Shown here one piece after another: positions 44,158 to 52,853 of a stretch of DNA of 64,000 nt (within the stretch, counting starts at the first letter, position 1; every line of letters begins with the position of its first letter). The notes beneath the pieces are model-generated. The model worked only from the letters and a program-made list of their open reading frames with translations, had not been told where the DNA came from and made no database searches. The DNA is taken from contig NZ_CP039692.1 of the NCBI RefSeq assembly GCF_005145045.1, positions 1,195,501-1,259,500 of the forward strand, given 5' to 3'. Origin of the DNA: Agrobacterium larrymoorei (GTDB lineage: Bacteria > Pseudomonadota > Alphaproteobacteria > Rhizobiales > Rhizobiaceae). The position numbers and the translations under genes are program-made.

Positions 44158-46754
44158 TTCCCGATGACTCCTCTCACGCCGCCGCTGATGAGAACGGTGG
44201 CGTCCATCAATGCCAATGCCGCACTCGTGCCGTTCGAAACGGCAACATAACGTGGCTCCCATTTGGGATGGAATTTGGACTTGAAGGCCCGCAATCCCTT
44301 AAAATTATAGAAGCGCTCGCCATGTTCGAACAAAGTGCCGCCAATACGGTCCCATACCGGGGCCGCATCGCGCTTGGACATGCCCGAAAGCGGGGCCATG
44401 CCCAGATTGAAGTAGGAGTAACCCTGTTCCCGCATATATTCAATAATACTTACGAACAGGAAGTCCATCGAGCCGCGCGGCGCATCCGGCGCAAAGCGCA
44501 TCAGGTCCACGGTCACTTCCTGCTTGGTTTCCGTCACCATGAGGTTGGCAAAGGCTGTGATCTTGCCATCCTTGTAGAGCACGGCAACAGGCTGGGAGAG
44601 GATATAGCTCCGTTCGAAAGCGCCCAGAGAGAAGGTCTTTTCGCGGGTATTATGGTGTTCCAGCCAGGCATCGGAGACGCTTTTCAGCTCGTCATAAATG
44701 GCTGGAACGCCGTCCCTGTCGATAACGGCAAAGCTTAGGCCATCGCGAGCGCCGCGGCTGAGAGACTGGCGCAGATTGGCAAGCTTGCCGCCCTTCAGCT
44801 CGAACCGCGTGAGGTCGATCATGGCCAGTTCGCCCAGCTTGAAGGCGCGCAAGCCCGCATCGGTGCAGTAAGGCAGAACGGTGGACGATATCTGGTAGAA
44901 CACCGCACGACCGCCGGAGGCACGCGCACTTTCCACGAACTGCCACACCAGATCGGCAAATTCCCTCTCGTCACCCACGGGATCTGCCAGCGCAATCCAT
45001 GAACGCCCGCGAATGCCATACATGATGAAGGCGTTGCCGTTTTCGGAGAACATGATGTGCTTGTCGCCCATGCGCACGAGGTTGGCGTCGGCGCCATCCT
45101 GCTTGGCAACAATGGCGGTTGCCCTGTCGATTTGCTCCGGCTGAATCTCATCCGGTCGATAGATGACAGGGCGCAACAGGCTGAAGATCGCAACCGTGGA
45201 AGAGGCGAGAACGAGGCCCAGAAGGGCGCGAAGACCGCGCGGCGCTTCCTCGGAAAACTCGAACTGCCACCACAGCGTCTGGCTGTAATCGGTATCGCGG
45301 TAAACGAAGAGCAGAATGGTTGCGGCACCGGCCACGATGACGGCCATGGCGGCAAGCCATGTGGGGCCAAGCGCCTGACGCAGCAGCGAAGCATGGCGGT
45401 TGAATGCGCGCACGTTGAAGAACAGCGCGACGATGAAGATGCCGAGGAAGATCGCTTCGAAAACGGCGATTGCCTTGATGAGCGACAGGAACAGCCCGCC
45501 AATCGCGGCCACCAGCGCTACCCACCATGCGCCGTCCAGACGCTGGCTCAAGCCGCGCGATGCGACCACGAGAACGAGGCCGAGAATGCTGGAGAGAAAA
45601 TGCGCAGCTTCGATGATCGGCAGCGGCACGAAGTTGGAGAGGAAATCGAGATTGCTGTTGGGCGTCGGCGTCACGCTCGAAAAGATCAGCATGGTGCCGA
45701 GGATCAGCGCGAAGGCGGAGAGCAGCGAGGGCGCCAGCCGCCCGGCCAGATAACCGATATCCGCCATCACCGGCTTTGCCGCGAACTGCTTCATTTCCGT
45801 GATCAGCATCAGGATGATCGCAACGAGAAGCGGCAGCACATGGTAGATCATGCGGTAGAGAACGAGACCGCCCAGCAGCTGATCGAGGCTGATGGCATTG
45901 CCGAGACCGGCCACCATCACCGTTTCGAAAACGCCAAGACCGGCAGGAACATGGCTGAGAACGCCGAGACCTACGGCAGTGGCATAAATCGCAAAGAAGC
46001 TCGGCCAGCCGACATTGGTTTCCGGCAAAAGCACGTAGAGCACCGAAGCGGATGCCGCGATATCCAGCGCCGACACCAGAAACTGGCGCGACGAGGTGCG
46101 GCTATCGGGAAGCCGCAGTTTCAGCCGCTTGATCTGGATGACCCGGCCATGGCGACCGAGATACATCAGCGTTGCCAGAACGCAGATGACGATAAGCGCG
46201 AAGCCTCTCAACCACCAGGCATCGATGCCGATGATGCTTGCCACGCGTGGCGCAACGACCAGCGTCGAAAGCGCGCTAACGGCAAGCAGGCCGAGACCGA
46301 AAGACAGCGTGACGAAAGCAATGACACGGGCAACATCGGTTGGCGTGAAACCGAGGCGGGAATAGGCGCGAAAGCGGATCGCGCCGCCGCTCAGCGGCCC
46401 GAATCCCGCCGTGTTGCCCACGGCATAGGCAATGAAGGCGGTGGCGATGACGGACGGCGTGCGAACCTTCTTGCCGATATATTCGATGGCGTTCGCATCG
46501 TAGCAGATAAGCGCAGCGAAACTCAGCGCCGTAAACAGCACCGCCAGGAAGGCCGATTTCCAGCTGGTATCGGCAAGTGCGAGAACGATATCGTCATAGC
46601 GCACCTCCGCCGTCAGGCGGTAAATCGTAAACGTCATCATGACGAAAACGGCGGTGACGGCAATCGATGTCAGATGAGGCCTGTAACGCTCGAAAAACCC
46701 GCTAAGGCCGGATTCGGCCTCTTCAATCGGTGCCACGTCGTTCTTTTCAGTCAT
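44154..46754 (-). CDS. lpiA: Phosphatidylglycerol lysyltransferase LpiA (MprF family)
   Basis: An 866-residue membrane enzyme. An N-terminal flippase region with about 14 helices (to about residue 550, including GNTAGFGPLSGGAIRFRAYSRLG and GLGVFETVMVAGLG) is followed by a C-terminal cytoplasmic GNAT-like transferase domain (DUF2156; RSWIALADPVGDEREF, LNLGMAPLSG-like NLGMAPLSGMSKRDAAP, FKSKFHPKWEPRYV). It adds lysine from Lys-tRNA to phosphatidylglycerol, giving a less anionic membrane under acid and resistance to cationic peptides. It is transcribed with acvB. The start is the ATG at 46754. Confidence 0.95.
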   Translation of the reverse strand: MTEKNDVAPIEEAESGLSGFFERYRPHLTSIAVTAVFVMMTFTIYRLTAEVRYDDIVLALADTSWKSAFLAVLFTALSFAALICYDANAIEYIGKKVRTPSVIATAFIAYAVGNTAGFGPLSGGAIRFRAYSRLGFTPTDVARVIAFVTLSFGLGLLAVSALSTLVVAPRVASIIGIDAWWLRGFALIVICVLATLMYLGRHGRVIQIKRLKLRLPDSRTSSRQFLVSALDIAASASVLYVLLPETNVGWPSFFAIYATAVGLGVLSHVPAGLGVFETVMVAGLGNAISLDQLLGGLVLYRMIYHVLPLLVAIILMLITEMKQFAAKPVMADIGYLAGRLAPSLLSAFALILGTMLIFSSVTPTPNSNLDFLSNFVPLPIIEAAHFLSSILGLVLVVASRGLSQRLDGAWWVALVAAIGGLFLSLIKAIAVFEAIFLGIFIVALFFNVRAFNRHASLLRQALGPTWLAAMAVIVAGAATILLFVYRDTDYSQTLWWQFEFSEEAPRGLRALLGLVLASSTVAIFSLLRPVIYRPDEIQPEQIDRATAIVAKQDGADANLVRMGDKHIMFSENGNAFIMYGIRGRSWIALADPVGDEREFADLVWQFVESARASGGRAVFYQISSTVLPYCTDAGLRAFKLGELAMIDLTRFELKGGKLANLRQSLSRGARDGLSFAVIDRDGVPAIYDELKSVSDAWLEHHNTREKTFSLGAFERSYILSQPVAVLYKDGKITAFANLMVTETKQEVTVDLMRFAPDAPRGSMDFLFVSIIEYMREQGYSYFNLGMAPLSGMSKRDAAPVWDRIGGTLFEHGERFYNFKGLRAFKSKFHPKWEPRYVAVSNGTSAALALMDATVLISGGVRGVIGK

Positions 46755-46812
46755 GTAATGTTCCACGAACCAGATCGCACTTTGCGAACCATAGGATTAT
46801 GACAGTAATTCG

Positions 46813-46826
46813 TTGTGTTTTCACAA
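46813..46826. promoter_or_regulatory. Dyad TTGTG-TTTT-CACAA upstream of lpiA
   Basis: A short inverted repeat about 60 bases before the lpiA start, in an AT-rich promoter region with CATAAT (minus strand) just downstream. It could be the operator for an acid-responsive regulator. This is a suggestion from position only. Confidence 0.3.
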
Positions 46827-46896
46827 ATGCGAAAACTCAATTGTCTAATGCAAAAAAATTGAAATGCGTTGCCGCTCTGTACAGACAAAGAATGAA

Positions 46897-46914
46897 GGGC
46901 GCGTTTAAGCGCCC
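46897..46914 (-). terminator. Hairpin at the end of the M19 dipeptidase gene
   Basis: GGGCGC-gtttaa-GCGCCC overlaps the stop codon of the dipeptidase and is followed on the minus strand by TTCATTCTTTG. It is a plausible intrinsic terminator, although the T-tract is interrupted. Confidence 0.5.
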
Positions 46915-47942
46915 CAGGTCTTCTCCAGAACACGGATCCAGTTGCCGTGGCAAATCTTCTCAAGGGCGTCCTGATCGAAGCCCGCTTTGCGCATTTCTTC
47001 CACCAGAAGCTGGAGATCGCCCGCATCCTTCATGGCCGCCGGAATGGTCGTGCCGTCGAAATCGGAGCCCAGCGCCACATGGTCGATACCGATGCGGTTG
47101 GCGATGTACTCCACATGCCGAACCAGTTCGGAAATGTCGGTATCCGGGTTCTTGATGCCATCCTGCCGCAGGAAGAGAACGCCGAAATTGATGCCGACCA
47201 GGCCGCCGGTATCACGAATGGCATCCAGCTGACGGTCTGTCAGGTTGCGGCTGTGGTTGCACAGCGCATGCGCGTTGGAGTGGGAGGCGACCAGCGGCGC
47301 ATCGGAAAGGCGCGATATGTCCCAAAATCCCTGCTCGTTCATATGCGAAAGATCGACCATGATCTTCAACTCGTTGCAGACCTTGATCAGCCGCTTGCCC
47401 GCCTCCGTCAGCCCGGGGCCGATATCCGGCGTGGAAGGAAAGCGGAAGGGAACGCCATAGGCAAAGATATTCGGGCGGCTCCAGACGGGGCCGAGTGTGC
47501 GCAGGCCCGCCTGATGCAGAACATAGAGCGCATCGAGATCGGCATCGAAGGCTTCGACGCCCTCGATATGGAAAACGGAGGCGAATGCACCCTTTGCCAT
47601 CGCATTGCGAATATCGGCGGCACTGCGGCAAACCTTCAGCCCACCATTCGACTGCGCTTCGATGCGAAACAGCAGGCTTGCCATGCCAAGCGTGGCGCTG
47701 AGCGCCGTCTGCTGGGTGGGCGCGAGAAAATCTCCATTGGCATCGGTGCCGCGCGGCGAGGGTACGTATATCGCACAAAGGCCGCCCGCCAGACCTCCCT
47801 TACGTGCCTTCGGCAGATCGATGTGACCGACATTTTCGCCTTCGAGAAAGAGTTTCTCCGGGCTTTGGTGGCCGGAAAGCTTGAGGCGAAGCAGAACGTC
47901 ATTATGCCCATCGAACACTGGAATTAAGGCTTGGTCGGTCAT
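46905..47942 (-). CDS. M19 membrane-dipeptidase-type (renal dipeptidase family) dipeptidase
   Basis: A 345-residue zinc dipeptidase. Metal ligands are visible in DGHNDVLLRL (HxD), the bridging Glu in FHIEGVEAFD, and two His in DLSHMNEQGF and VASHSNAHAL; LGSDFDGTT follows near the C terminus. The family hydrolyses dipeptides with a relaxed preference at the second residue, often accepting D-amino acids there. No signal peptide is present. It is divergent from the S12 hydrolase gene by about 180 bases. Confidence 0.92.
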   Translation of the reverse strand: MTDQALIPVFDGHNDVLLRLKLSGHQSPEKLFLEGENVGHIDLPKARKGGLAGGLCAIYVPSPRGTDANGDFLAPTQQTALSATLGMASLLFRIEAQSNGGLKVCRSAADIRNAMAKGAFASVFHIEGVEAFDADLDALYVLHQAGLRTLGPVWSRPNIFAYGVPFRFPSTPDIGPGLTEAGKRLIKVCNELKIMVDLSHMNEQGFWDISRLSDAPLVASHSNAHALCNHSRNLTDRQLDAIRDTGGLVGINFGVLFLRQDGIKNPDTDISELVRHVEYIANRIGIDHVALGSDFDGTTIPAAMKDAGDLQLLVEEMRKAGFDQDALEKICHGNWIRVLEKTWGA

Positions 47943-48122
47943 CGTATCGCTTTCAACTGATATTCATGCGGTCTTTGCTTTAGAACGCCCTTGTTAACTG
48001 AAAACCTGTTCCGGCAGAACATTTCCAGTTAACAAGAGAAGGCTCTATCCCCCAGATAGGTGCAAATGCAATGCAAGAATAGGTGTCCGCCATTTTGGCA
48101 GGGCAAATAGGAAGAGAATGAC

Positions 48123-49634
48123 ATGCCGATGACCATCGATTGGGCCGCCGCCTCGCAAGTCGCAGAAGGCTTCGTTTCCAACTGGACGGGCAGCGAACCG
48201 GGCGGCGCAGTGATCGGCTTCGATGCGTCCGGCATTCGCTTCTCCCATTCAGGCGGCGTCGAGAGCCTGTCCACATTCACGCCCTTCTCGGCAAAAAGCG
48301 TCGTGCGTTATGCCTCCGTCACCAAGCATGTCTTCTGCGCCATAGTACTGGCCAATGCGGATGTGATCGGTCTCGATGACCCACTCGGCATGCATCTGGA
48401 AGAGCTGCAATCTCCCCTGCGAGACGTCACCGTCGGTCAGGCGCTGGACATGAGCAGCGGTCTGCCGGATGTGCGTGAATGCCTGTCGCTGCTGGGCCTC
48501 TCCGTCTACACCGAGACGAAGGCCGGCCCGCTGCTGGACTATGTGTCACGTATGGATCGCCTGAATTTTCCCGCAGGAACCGAGGTTTCCTATTCCAATA
48601 CGGGGTACCGCCTCGTCGAGGCGGCGCTGGAGCGCAAAGGGCTCCGCTTCGACGATTTCGTGCAACAAAGTATCGCTGGTCCGCTCGATATCTTCCTCAA
48701 GGCGCCCGATGTCTGGAACGACCCCGTGCGCGGTCTGGCGCCGGGATACTGGAAATCCGAAAGCGGCTGGCAGCTTTCCGCTGCTGGCCTGCACATCTCG
48801 GCTTCAGGCAGTTTAGCGGGCAGCGCCGAAGCACTGGCTTTCTGGCTGCAATGCCTGCTGAAAGGCGAGCAGGATTTCGAAGGCGTGCTGGAAAATATGT
48901 CCGCACCGCGCCCGCTTGCCGATGGCAGAATGAGCGAATACGGGCTCGGCCTGCGCTGGTCGTATCTTGAGGACCGCCGCTTCATCGGCCATGGTGGCTC
49001 CCATCCCGGCTACAAAACCTATTTTCTGCTAGACCCGGAAAACGGCACCGGTTTCGTCGTCGTCTCCAATCGTGAAGACACCAATGGCTTCAAGATCGCT
49101 CTCGAAAGCATGGCGGCGCTCACCGGCCTTACCCTGCCAAAACCGTCCGCAGCCTTGCCGGATGGGCTTTACGTCACTGAAACCGGTCCATGGTGGCTGG
49201 AAATCAAGGGCAGCTCCTGCATCTTTCTCGATGCGGAAGACACGCTTTATGAGGATGCCGATGGCTGGCTCTCCTCACGCTCCGCCTCTTCCCCCATGCA
49301 CTTGCGGATGGACGGCAAAGCAATCATCGGCGAGGCAGGCCACGCCCCCCGCCGCTTTCTTCCAGCCGTGCCCCATCAGGACATTCCCGAAACGCTATCC
49401 GGCCGCTGGCGCTCGCCCGAAGGCGCGGAATTCGAGATCGCGGACGGCGCACTCACCATGGGCACCGGCCCCATCCGCCACACAATGCCCCTCAGCGCAC
49501 TCGGCAACGGTCGCTACCTCTTCACCCTGCATGACGGCCCCTGGACGAAACGCATCTGCCTCAACCTGCTCTCGAAAGACCGGCTGGAACTGGTTTCCAG
49601 CCGCGCAAGAATGATCGAGTATCGGCGGGCTTAA
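48123..49634 (+). CDS. S12-family serine hydrolase resembling D-aminopeptidase
   Basis: A 503-residue beta-lactamase-fold protein without a signal peptide. Catalytic motifs are SVTK (SxxK, in YASVTKHV), YSN (in EVSYSNTGYRL) and HGG (in FIGHGGSHPGYK) in place of KTG. After the catalytic domain (to about residue 335) come two antiparallel beta-barrel-like C-terminal segments, as in Ochrobactrum D-aminopeptidase DAP (about 520 residues). Such enzymes release N-terminal D-residues. The neighbours, a D-amino-acid transaminase and a DmpA-type peptidase, support this. An esterase or general lactamase-like role is the alternative. A second in-frame ATG lies two codons in. Confidence 0.82.
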   Translation: MPMTIDWAAASQVAEGFVSNWTGSEPGGAVIGFDASGIRFSHSGGVESLSTFTPFSAKSVVRYASVTKHVFCAIVLANADVIGLDDPLGMHLEELQSPLRDVTVGQALDMSSGLPDVRECLSLLGLSVYTETKAGPLLDYVSRMDRLNFPAGTEVSYSNTGYRLVEAALERKGLRFDDFVQQSIAGPLDIFLKAPDVWNDPVRGLAPGYWKSESGWQLSAAGLHISASGSLAGSAEALAFWLQCLLKGEQDFEGVLENMSAPRPLADGRMSEYGLGLRWSYLEDRRFIGHGGSHPGYKTYFLLDPENGTGFVVVSNREDTNGFKIALESMAALTGLTLPKPSAALPDGLYVTETGPWWLEIKGSSCIFLDAEDTLYEDADGWLSSRSASSPMHLRMDGKAIIGEAGHAPRRFLPAVPHQDIPETLSGRWRSPEGAEFEIADGALTMGTGPIRHTMPLSALGNGRYLFTLHDGPWTKRICLNLLSKDRLELVSSRARMIEYRRA

Positions 49635-49649
49635 AAGAAGAACCCGCCG
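49623..49649. terminator. Bidirectional hairpin between convergent genes
   Basis: CGGCGGG and CCCGCCG form a seven-base stem around a 13-base A-rich loop, at the stop of the S12 hydrolase and just before the stop of the convergent transaminase. No long T-tract follows. Confidence 0.45.
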
Positions 49650-49658
49650 AAATGACAA

Positions 49659-50522
49659 TCAGATCGCCGTGCCTTTCGCATTCTCGAGGTAAAGCTCGCG
49701 CAGTCGGCTCACCAGCGGGCCGGGCTTGCCGTCGCCGACGGGCTTGCCATCGATCTTCGTGACCGAGACCACGAAATTGGAGGCGCTGGTAAGCGCGGCT
49801 TCCTTGGCTTCCAGTGCTTCCTGAAGGGTAAAGGCGCGTTCCTCCAGTGTCAGGCCCGCTTCCTTTACCAGTTGAAGTGCCGCGTGGCGGGTGCAGCCGG
49901 GCAACGTCTTGTTGCTGTTTGCGCGTGTCACCAGCTTGCCGTCACCGGTGATGATGTAGGCCGTGGAGGACGCACCCTCGGTCACCAAACCGTCTTCGAT
50001 CATCCATGCCTCATCGCAGCCATGCTCCTTGGCAATGCGCTTGGCCAGAACCTGCGGCAGCAGGCAGACAGACTTGATATCGCGGCGTTCCCAGCGCTGG
50101 TCCGGCACGGATTTCACCGCAATCCCCGTCTGCTCCACCGCGCCGCCCAGCAGCTTCTTCGCCTGCGTAAACATGACGAGTGTTGGCTGAAGATCGGCGG
50201 AAAACAGGAAGTTGCGGTCTTCCGCGCCACGCGTAACCTGAAGATAGATCATGCCTTCGGTAAGATCGTTCTCGGCAATGAGACGGCGCTCAGCCTCCAC
50301 GATTTGCTGCGTCGTCACCGGCAAGCGAATGCCAATTTCGCCGACGCTGCGCTCCAGCCGCGCCATGTGCAGATCGCTATCGATCAGCTTTCCATCGATA
50401 ACCGATGTCACTTCGTAAATGCCGTCGCCGAACAGAAAGCCGCGGTCGAAAACCGAAATGCGGGCTTCGGCCTCCGGCAGAAATTCGCCATTGATATAAA
50501 CGGTGCGGGCGGCTTGGGACAT
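49659..50522 (-). CDS. dat: D-amino-acid transaminase
   Basis: A 287-residue fold-type IV PLP aminotransferase. Typical features are VYINGEFLPEAEARISVFDRGFLFGDGIYEV at the start, the PLP lysine in RRDIKSVCLLPQVLAKRIA, EGASSTAYII and SNKTLPGCTR. It transfers the amino group between D-alanine, D-glutamate and their keto acids. Branched-chain and aminodeoxychorismate relatives share the fold, but the length and the VTEGASST segment favour D-amino acids. The start follows AAGGAAGC. It lies 17 bases after the DmpA-type gene and is probably co-transcribed with it. Confidence 0.9.
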   Translation of the reverse strand: MSQAARTVYINGEFLPEAEARISVFDRGFLFGDGIYEVTSVIDGKLIDSDLHMARLERSVGEIGIRLPVTTQQIVEAERRLIAENDLTEGMIYLQVTRGAEDRNFLFSADLQPTLVMFTQAKKLLGGAVEQTGIAVKSVPDQRWERRDIKSVCLLPQVLAKRIAKEHGCDEAWMIEDGLVTEGASSTAYIITGDGKLVTRANSNKTLPGCTRHAALQLVKEAGLTLEERAFTLQEALEAKEAALTSASNFVVSVTKIDGKPVGDGKPGPLVSRLRELYLENAKGTAI

Positions 50523-50539
50523 GGTGCTTCCTTTGAATG

Positions 50540-51598
50540 TCAGGCTTTGGACAGCGCTTTCAGCGCGTCGAGGGATATGGCGGAAAACTGCGATGCTCTG
50601 CCCTTCGCCGCGTCGAAACCAGTCATATCGGTTGCCGCGCAAAGAGAATTGAGAATCGCTTCCTCCGTCGCTTCTATCGCAGCTTCGAACAGGGGCGAAA
50701 TCATGTCGTTGGAAAGTTCGGGATAGGCGTGCAGCTTCTTTCGCCTCTGCGGCGTGCGCCGCACCTCTTCGGCGGTTGAAAAAGCCAGCGCATAATCACC
50801 GGAACCATTGCTCAGAGCCGCCCCGGTGCGTGCCAGTCCGCCAAAGGCACGCGCTGCTAATCGCTTGAGATTGCGCGAAGAAAGCGGCGCATCGGTCGCA
50901 ATGATGATGACGATGGAGCCATCCTTGTCGAGATGGTCGGGACTCTGATACGGCTTGCCGCACACCAGAAGATGGCCGCCATAGTTGGATTGAACCAGCA
51001 CGCCGAGCGTATAATCCGCTCCCGCAATCTGAATGATACGCGAACTGGTACCAATCCCACCCTTCATGCCGAAGGCTACAGTGCCAGTGCCAGCACCGAC
51101 ACATCCTTCTTCGACCGCGCCACCCTTCGCCGCAGCCAACGCTACGCCGATCTCATCGATGCTCGGGCGGCCTGCACGAATATCGTTCAACCGGGAATCA
51201 TTCGTCTCGCCCACCACAGCGTTCAGAGAAACGACTTTCTCATTGCCGGAGTAGCCAAGCGTATACCGATTGATCGCCTCAATCGCCCGTCCTGTCGCCA
51301 GCGTATTGGTAAGCAAGACCGGCGTCTCGATCTCCCCCAATTCCTCGATCTGCGTCGCACCTGCGAACTTGCCAAACCCGTTATAAACAGCCAGCGCCGC
51401 AGGCACCTTATCCTGAAACAGATTGCCCCCATGAGCAAAAATCGCAGTCGCACCGGTGCGGATCGTATCTCCCTCCACCACGGTCGAGTGGCCAACGCTA
51501 ACATTCGCAACATCGGTGATTGCGTTCAATGGACCTGTCGGGAAATGTCCGGGAACAAAACCGAGATCGCGCAATCTTGGACGGGAGGAAGTTGGCAT
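50540..51598 (-). CDS. P1/S58-family aminopeptidase, DmpA type
   Basis: A 352-residue self-processing N-terminal nucleophile hydrolase. Autocleavage is expected between Gly265 and Ser266 in ALSNGSGDYALAFST, freeing Ser266 as nucleophile of the beta chain. Upstream marks are AITDVANVSVGHSTV, NAVVGETND, VGAGTGTVAFGMKGGIGTSSR and LVQSNYGG. Family members release N-terminal D-alanine, glycine or beta-amino acids from small peptides. Together with the adjacent D-amino-acid transaminase it could turn D-residue peptides into keto acids. Confidence 0.9.
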   Translation of the reverse strand: MPTSSRPRLRDLGFVPGHFPTGPLNAITDVANVSVGHSTVVEGDTIRTGATAIFAHGGNLFQDKVPAALAVYNGFGKFAGATQIEELGEIETPVLLTNTLATGRAIEAINRYTLGYSGNEKVVSLNAVVGETNDSRLNDIRAGRPSIDEIGVALAAAKGGAVEEGCVGAGTGTVAFGMKGGIGTSSRIIQIAGADYTLGVLVQSNYGGHLLVCGKPYQSPDHLDKDGSIVIIIATDAPLSSRNLKRLAARAFGGLARTGAALSNGSGDYALAFSTAEEVRRTPQRRKKLHAYPELSNDMISPLFEAAIEATEEAILNSLCAATDMTGFDAAKGRASQFSAISLDALKALSKA

Positions 51599-51723
51599 TT
51601 CAGGTCACTCGGTATTTTTTGAATCGCAAAGATAATCAGTATCGGACCATCTGCTTCAGGACGCGTTGACCTCCCGAATGTTGACATAGGAACATACAAG
51701 TGGCATATAAACTCTAGGTTTAA

Positions 51724-52389
51724 CTAGGATTTCATCTCATGCTCGGCCCTGATCCTATCGTATTGTGACTGAAATGAAGCATAACGCTGTTCCAGCGTTT
51801 CCTTTTCAGCTTTTGGAAGGCCGAAAGCCCTGTTTTTCCGTTTAAGCTTATAGTTCTTGTATCGCTTCTCCATGGTCTTGAGAAGATTCTCGCCGGTCAG
51901 CTTTGCTTCTTCCGCGTGATCATAAAGGCTACGGATGATGCCTTCCTTACCTTCCAGCGATATATTGGTGAAACTTTTGAGATAGATGCCATCTATCTTG
52001 GACGTTATTTTGTCCATAACCCCATAAAAATAGACGACGTCTCCGACATATTCACTTCCTGTGGCGGAGATGGAATCTATGTTTTTCATGTAGATATGCG
52101 TGTGACGCGCGTCGGTGATATGAGGCGTGAATTCCGGGTTCTCTCTAACCCGCTCCCGGAACGTTTCGTAAGATATGGGTGAAGCGAGAAAGATTGACAT
52201 ATCGGTCGTGTTAAAATCTATCTCAGCATAGAGCGAGCGTACAAACTTCTCCTTTTCTTTAGCTTTCTTCCGGAAGCCCGCAAAAATCGCGATAAATTGG
52301 CCGAGAATCCATATCGTAAATGCTGTGGAGGCTGCTACGAGCGAGCCCAGAAGTTGAGGACTGATAGATAAATCAGGCACTTCAGCCAT
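51724..52389 (-). CDS. Uncharacterised single-pass membrane protein
   Basis: A 221-residue protein starting MAEVPDLSIS. One transmembrane helix near the N terminus (LVAASTAFTIWILGQFIAIFAG) is followed by a long Lys/Glu-rich cytoplasmic region with probable coiled coil (KKAKEKEKFVRSLYAEIDF; RSLYDHAEEAKLTGENLLKTMEKRYKNYKLKRKN). I do not recognise it. Codon use is visibly more AT-rich than in neighbouring genes, and it lies next to the 3' end of a tRNA gene, a usual place for acquired DNA. No integrase or duplicated tRNA end was found beside it. Confidence 0.6.
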   Translation of the reverse strand: MAEVPDLSISPQLLGSLVAASTAFTIWILGQFIAIFAGFRKKAKEKEKFVRSLYAEIDFNTTDMSIFLASPISYETFRERVRENPEFTPHITDARHTHIYMKNIDSISATGSEYVGDVVYFYGVMDKITSKIDGIYLKSFTNISLEGKEGIIRSLYDHAEEAKLTGENLLKTMEKRYKNYKLKRKNRAFGLPKAEKETLEQRYASFQSQYDRIRAEHEMKS

Positions 52390-52459
52390 CAAATTTCTTT
52401 CTTAAATAATGATATCGCAATAATTTTGTCTCGTCCCGCCGAACGTAACGCAGGAAAAT

Positions 52460-52769
52460 TGGCGTCCACGAGAGGATTCGAACCTCCGACCCCAGGATTC
52501 ATACCACTTCGGCTTTCGCCGCCGTCCCGTCCTTAAACGGGCGCGTTCGTGGTCTGGACTGTCCCTTCACCATGGGCCGAAGCCTTTAGGTGCTGCCCAT
52601 CCAGTCTCTACACCTTCAACGGATTTCTCCGAAGCTTGGCTCGGGATTGGCATGTTGCAAGTGCAACGAAGCGTTCCCCGACTTTGAGCAGATCGATCGC
52701 GTCGTTTCCGGGCGCGACCCCCAATTTCATTTAGGAATCCTGTGCTCTATCCTGCTGAGCTACGTGGAC
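52460..52769 (-). tRNA. tRNA-Arg(CCU) interrupted by a group I intron
   Basis: Exon 1 is 52733-52769 (37 bases: acceptor GTCCACG, D arm, anticodon stem CAGGA, loop TTCCT). Exon 2 is 52460-52499 (40 bases: AATCCTG..., T arm GGAGGTTCGAATCCTC, acceptor CGTGGAC, encoded GCCA end). Spliced, they give a normal 77-base tRNA with anticodon loop TTCCTAA, so the anticodon is CCU. The break lies directly 3' of the anticodon. A self-splicing group I intron at this place in tRNA-Arg(CCU) is known from Agrobacterium. Confidence 0.96.
52500..52732 (-). ncRNA. Self-splicing group I intron in tRNA-Arg(CCU)
   Basis: A 233-base intron begins AAATGAAATTGGGGG after a U (5' splice site in CCU) and ends ...GGTATG with the required terminal G. 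An internal guide (GGGGG) can pair with the exon end TTCCT and place U opposite G. The catalytic core is recognisable: AGAGACTGGATGG (R/P7 side) and GGGACAGTCCAGACCACGAAC (S/P7 side), with P9-like CGCCCGTttaaggACGGG. No homing endonuclease is encoded, so the intron is unlikely to move by itself. Confidence 0.93.
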
Positions 52770-52853
52770 ACACGCCTGCGCTTGTAACAAAGCGATCCTT
52801 AAGGATCAACCGCGTTATGCGCAGGCGGTGGGTAATCTGCCAAGATTTCGGTG

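Noticed and set aside
45057..46802. 581-codon plus-strand open frame antisense to lpiA
   Set aside because: Highly charged antisense translation of the hydrophobic lpiA membrane region; no real protein features.
51599..52459. Integrated element using the tRNA-Arg 3' end as attachment site
   Set aside because: No second copy of the tRNA 3' end and no integrase were seen on the side of the orphan gene; TelA is not a site-specific integrase of that type.
52549..52787. Two short open frames inside the tRNA/intron region
   Set aside because: They lie on the strand opposite the structured tRNA and intron. Neither resembles a homing endonuclease.
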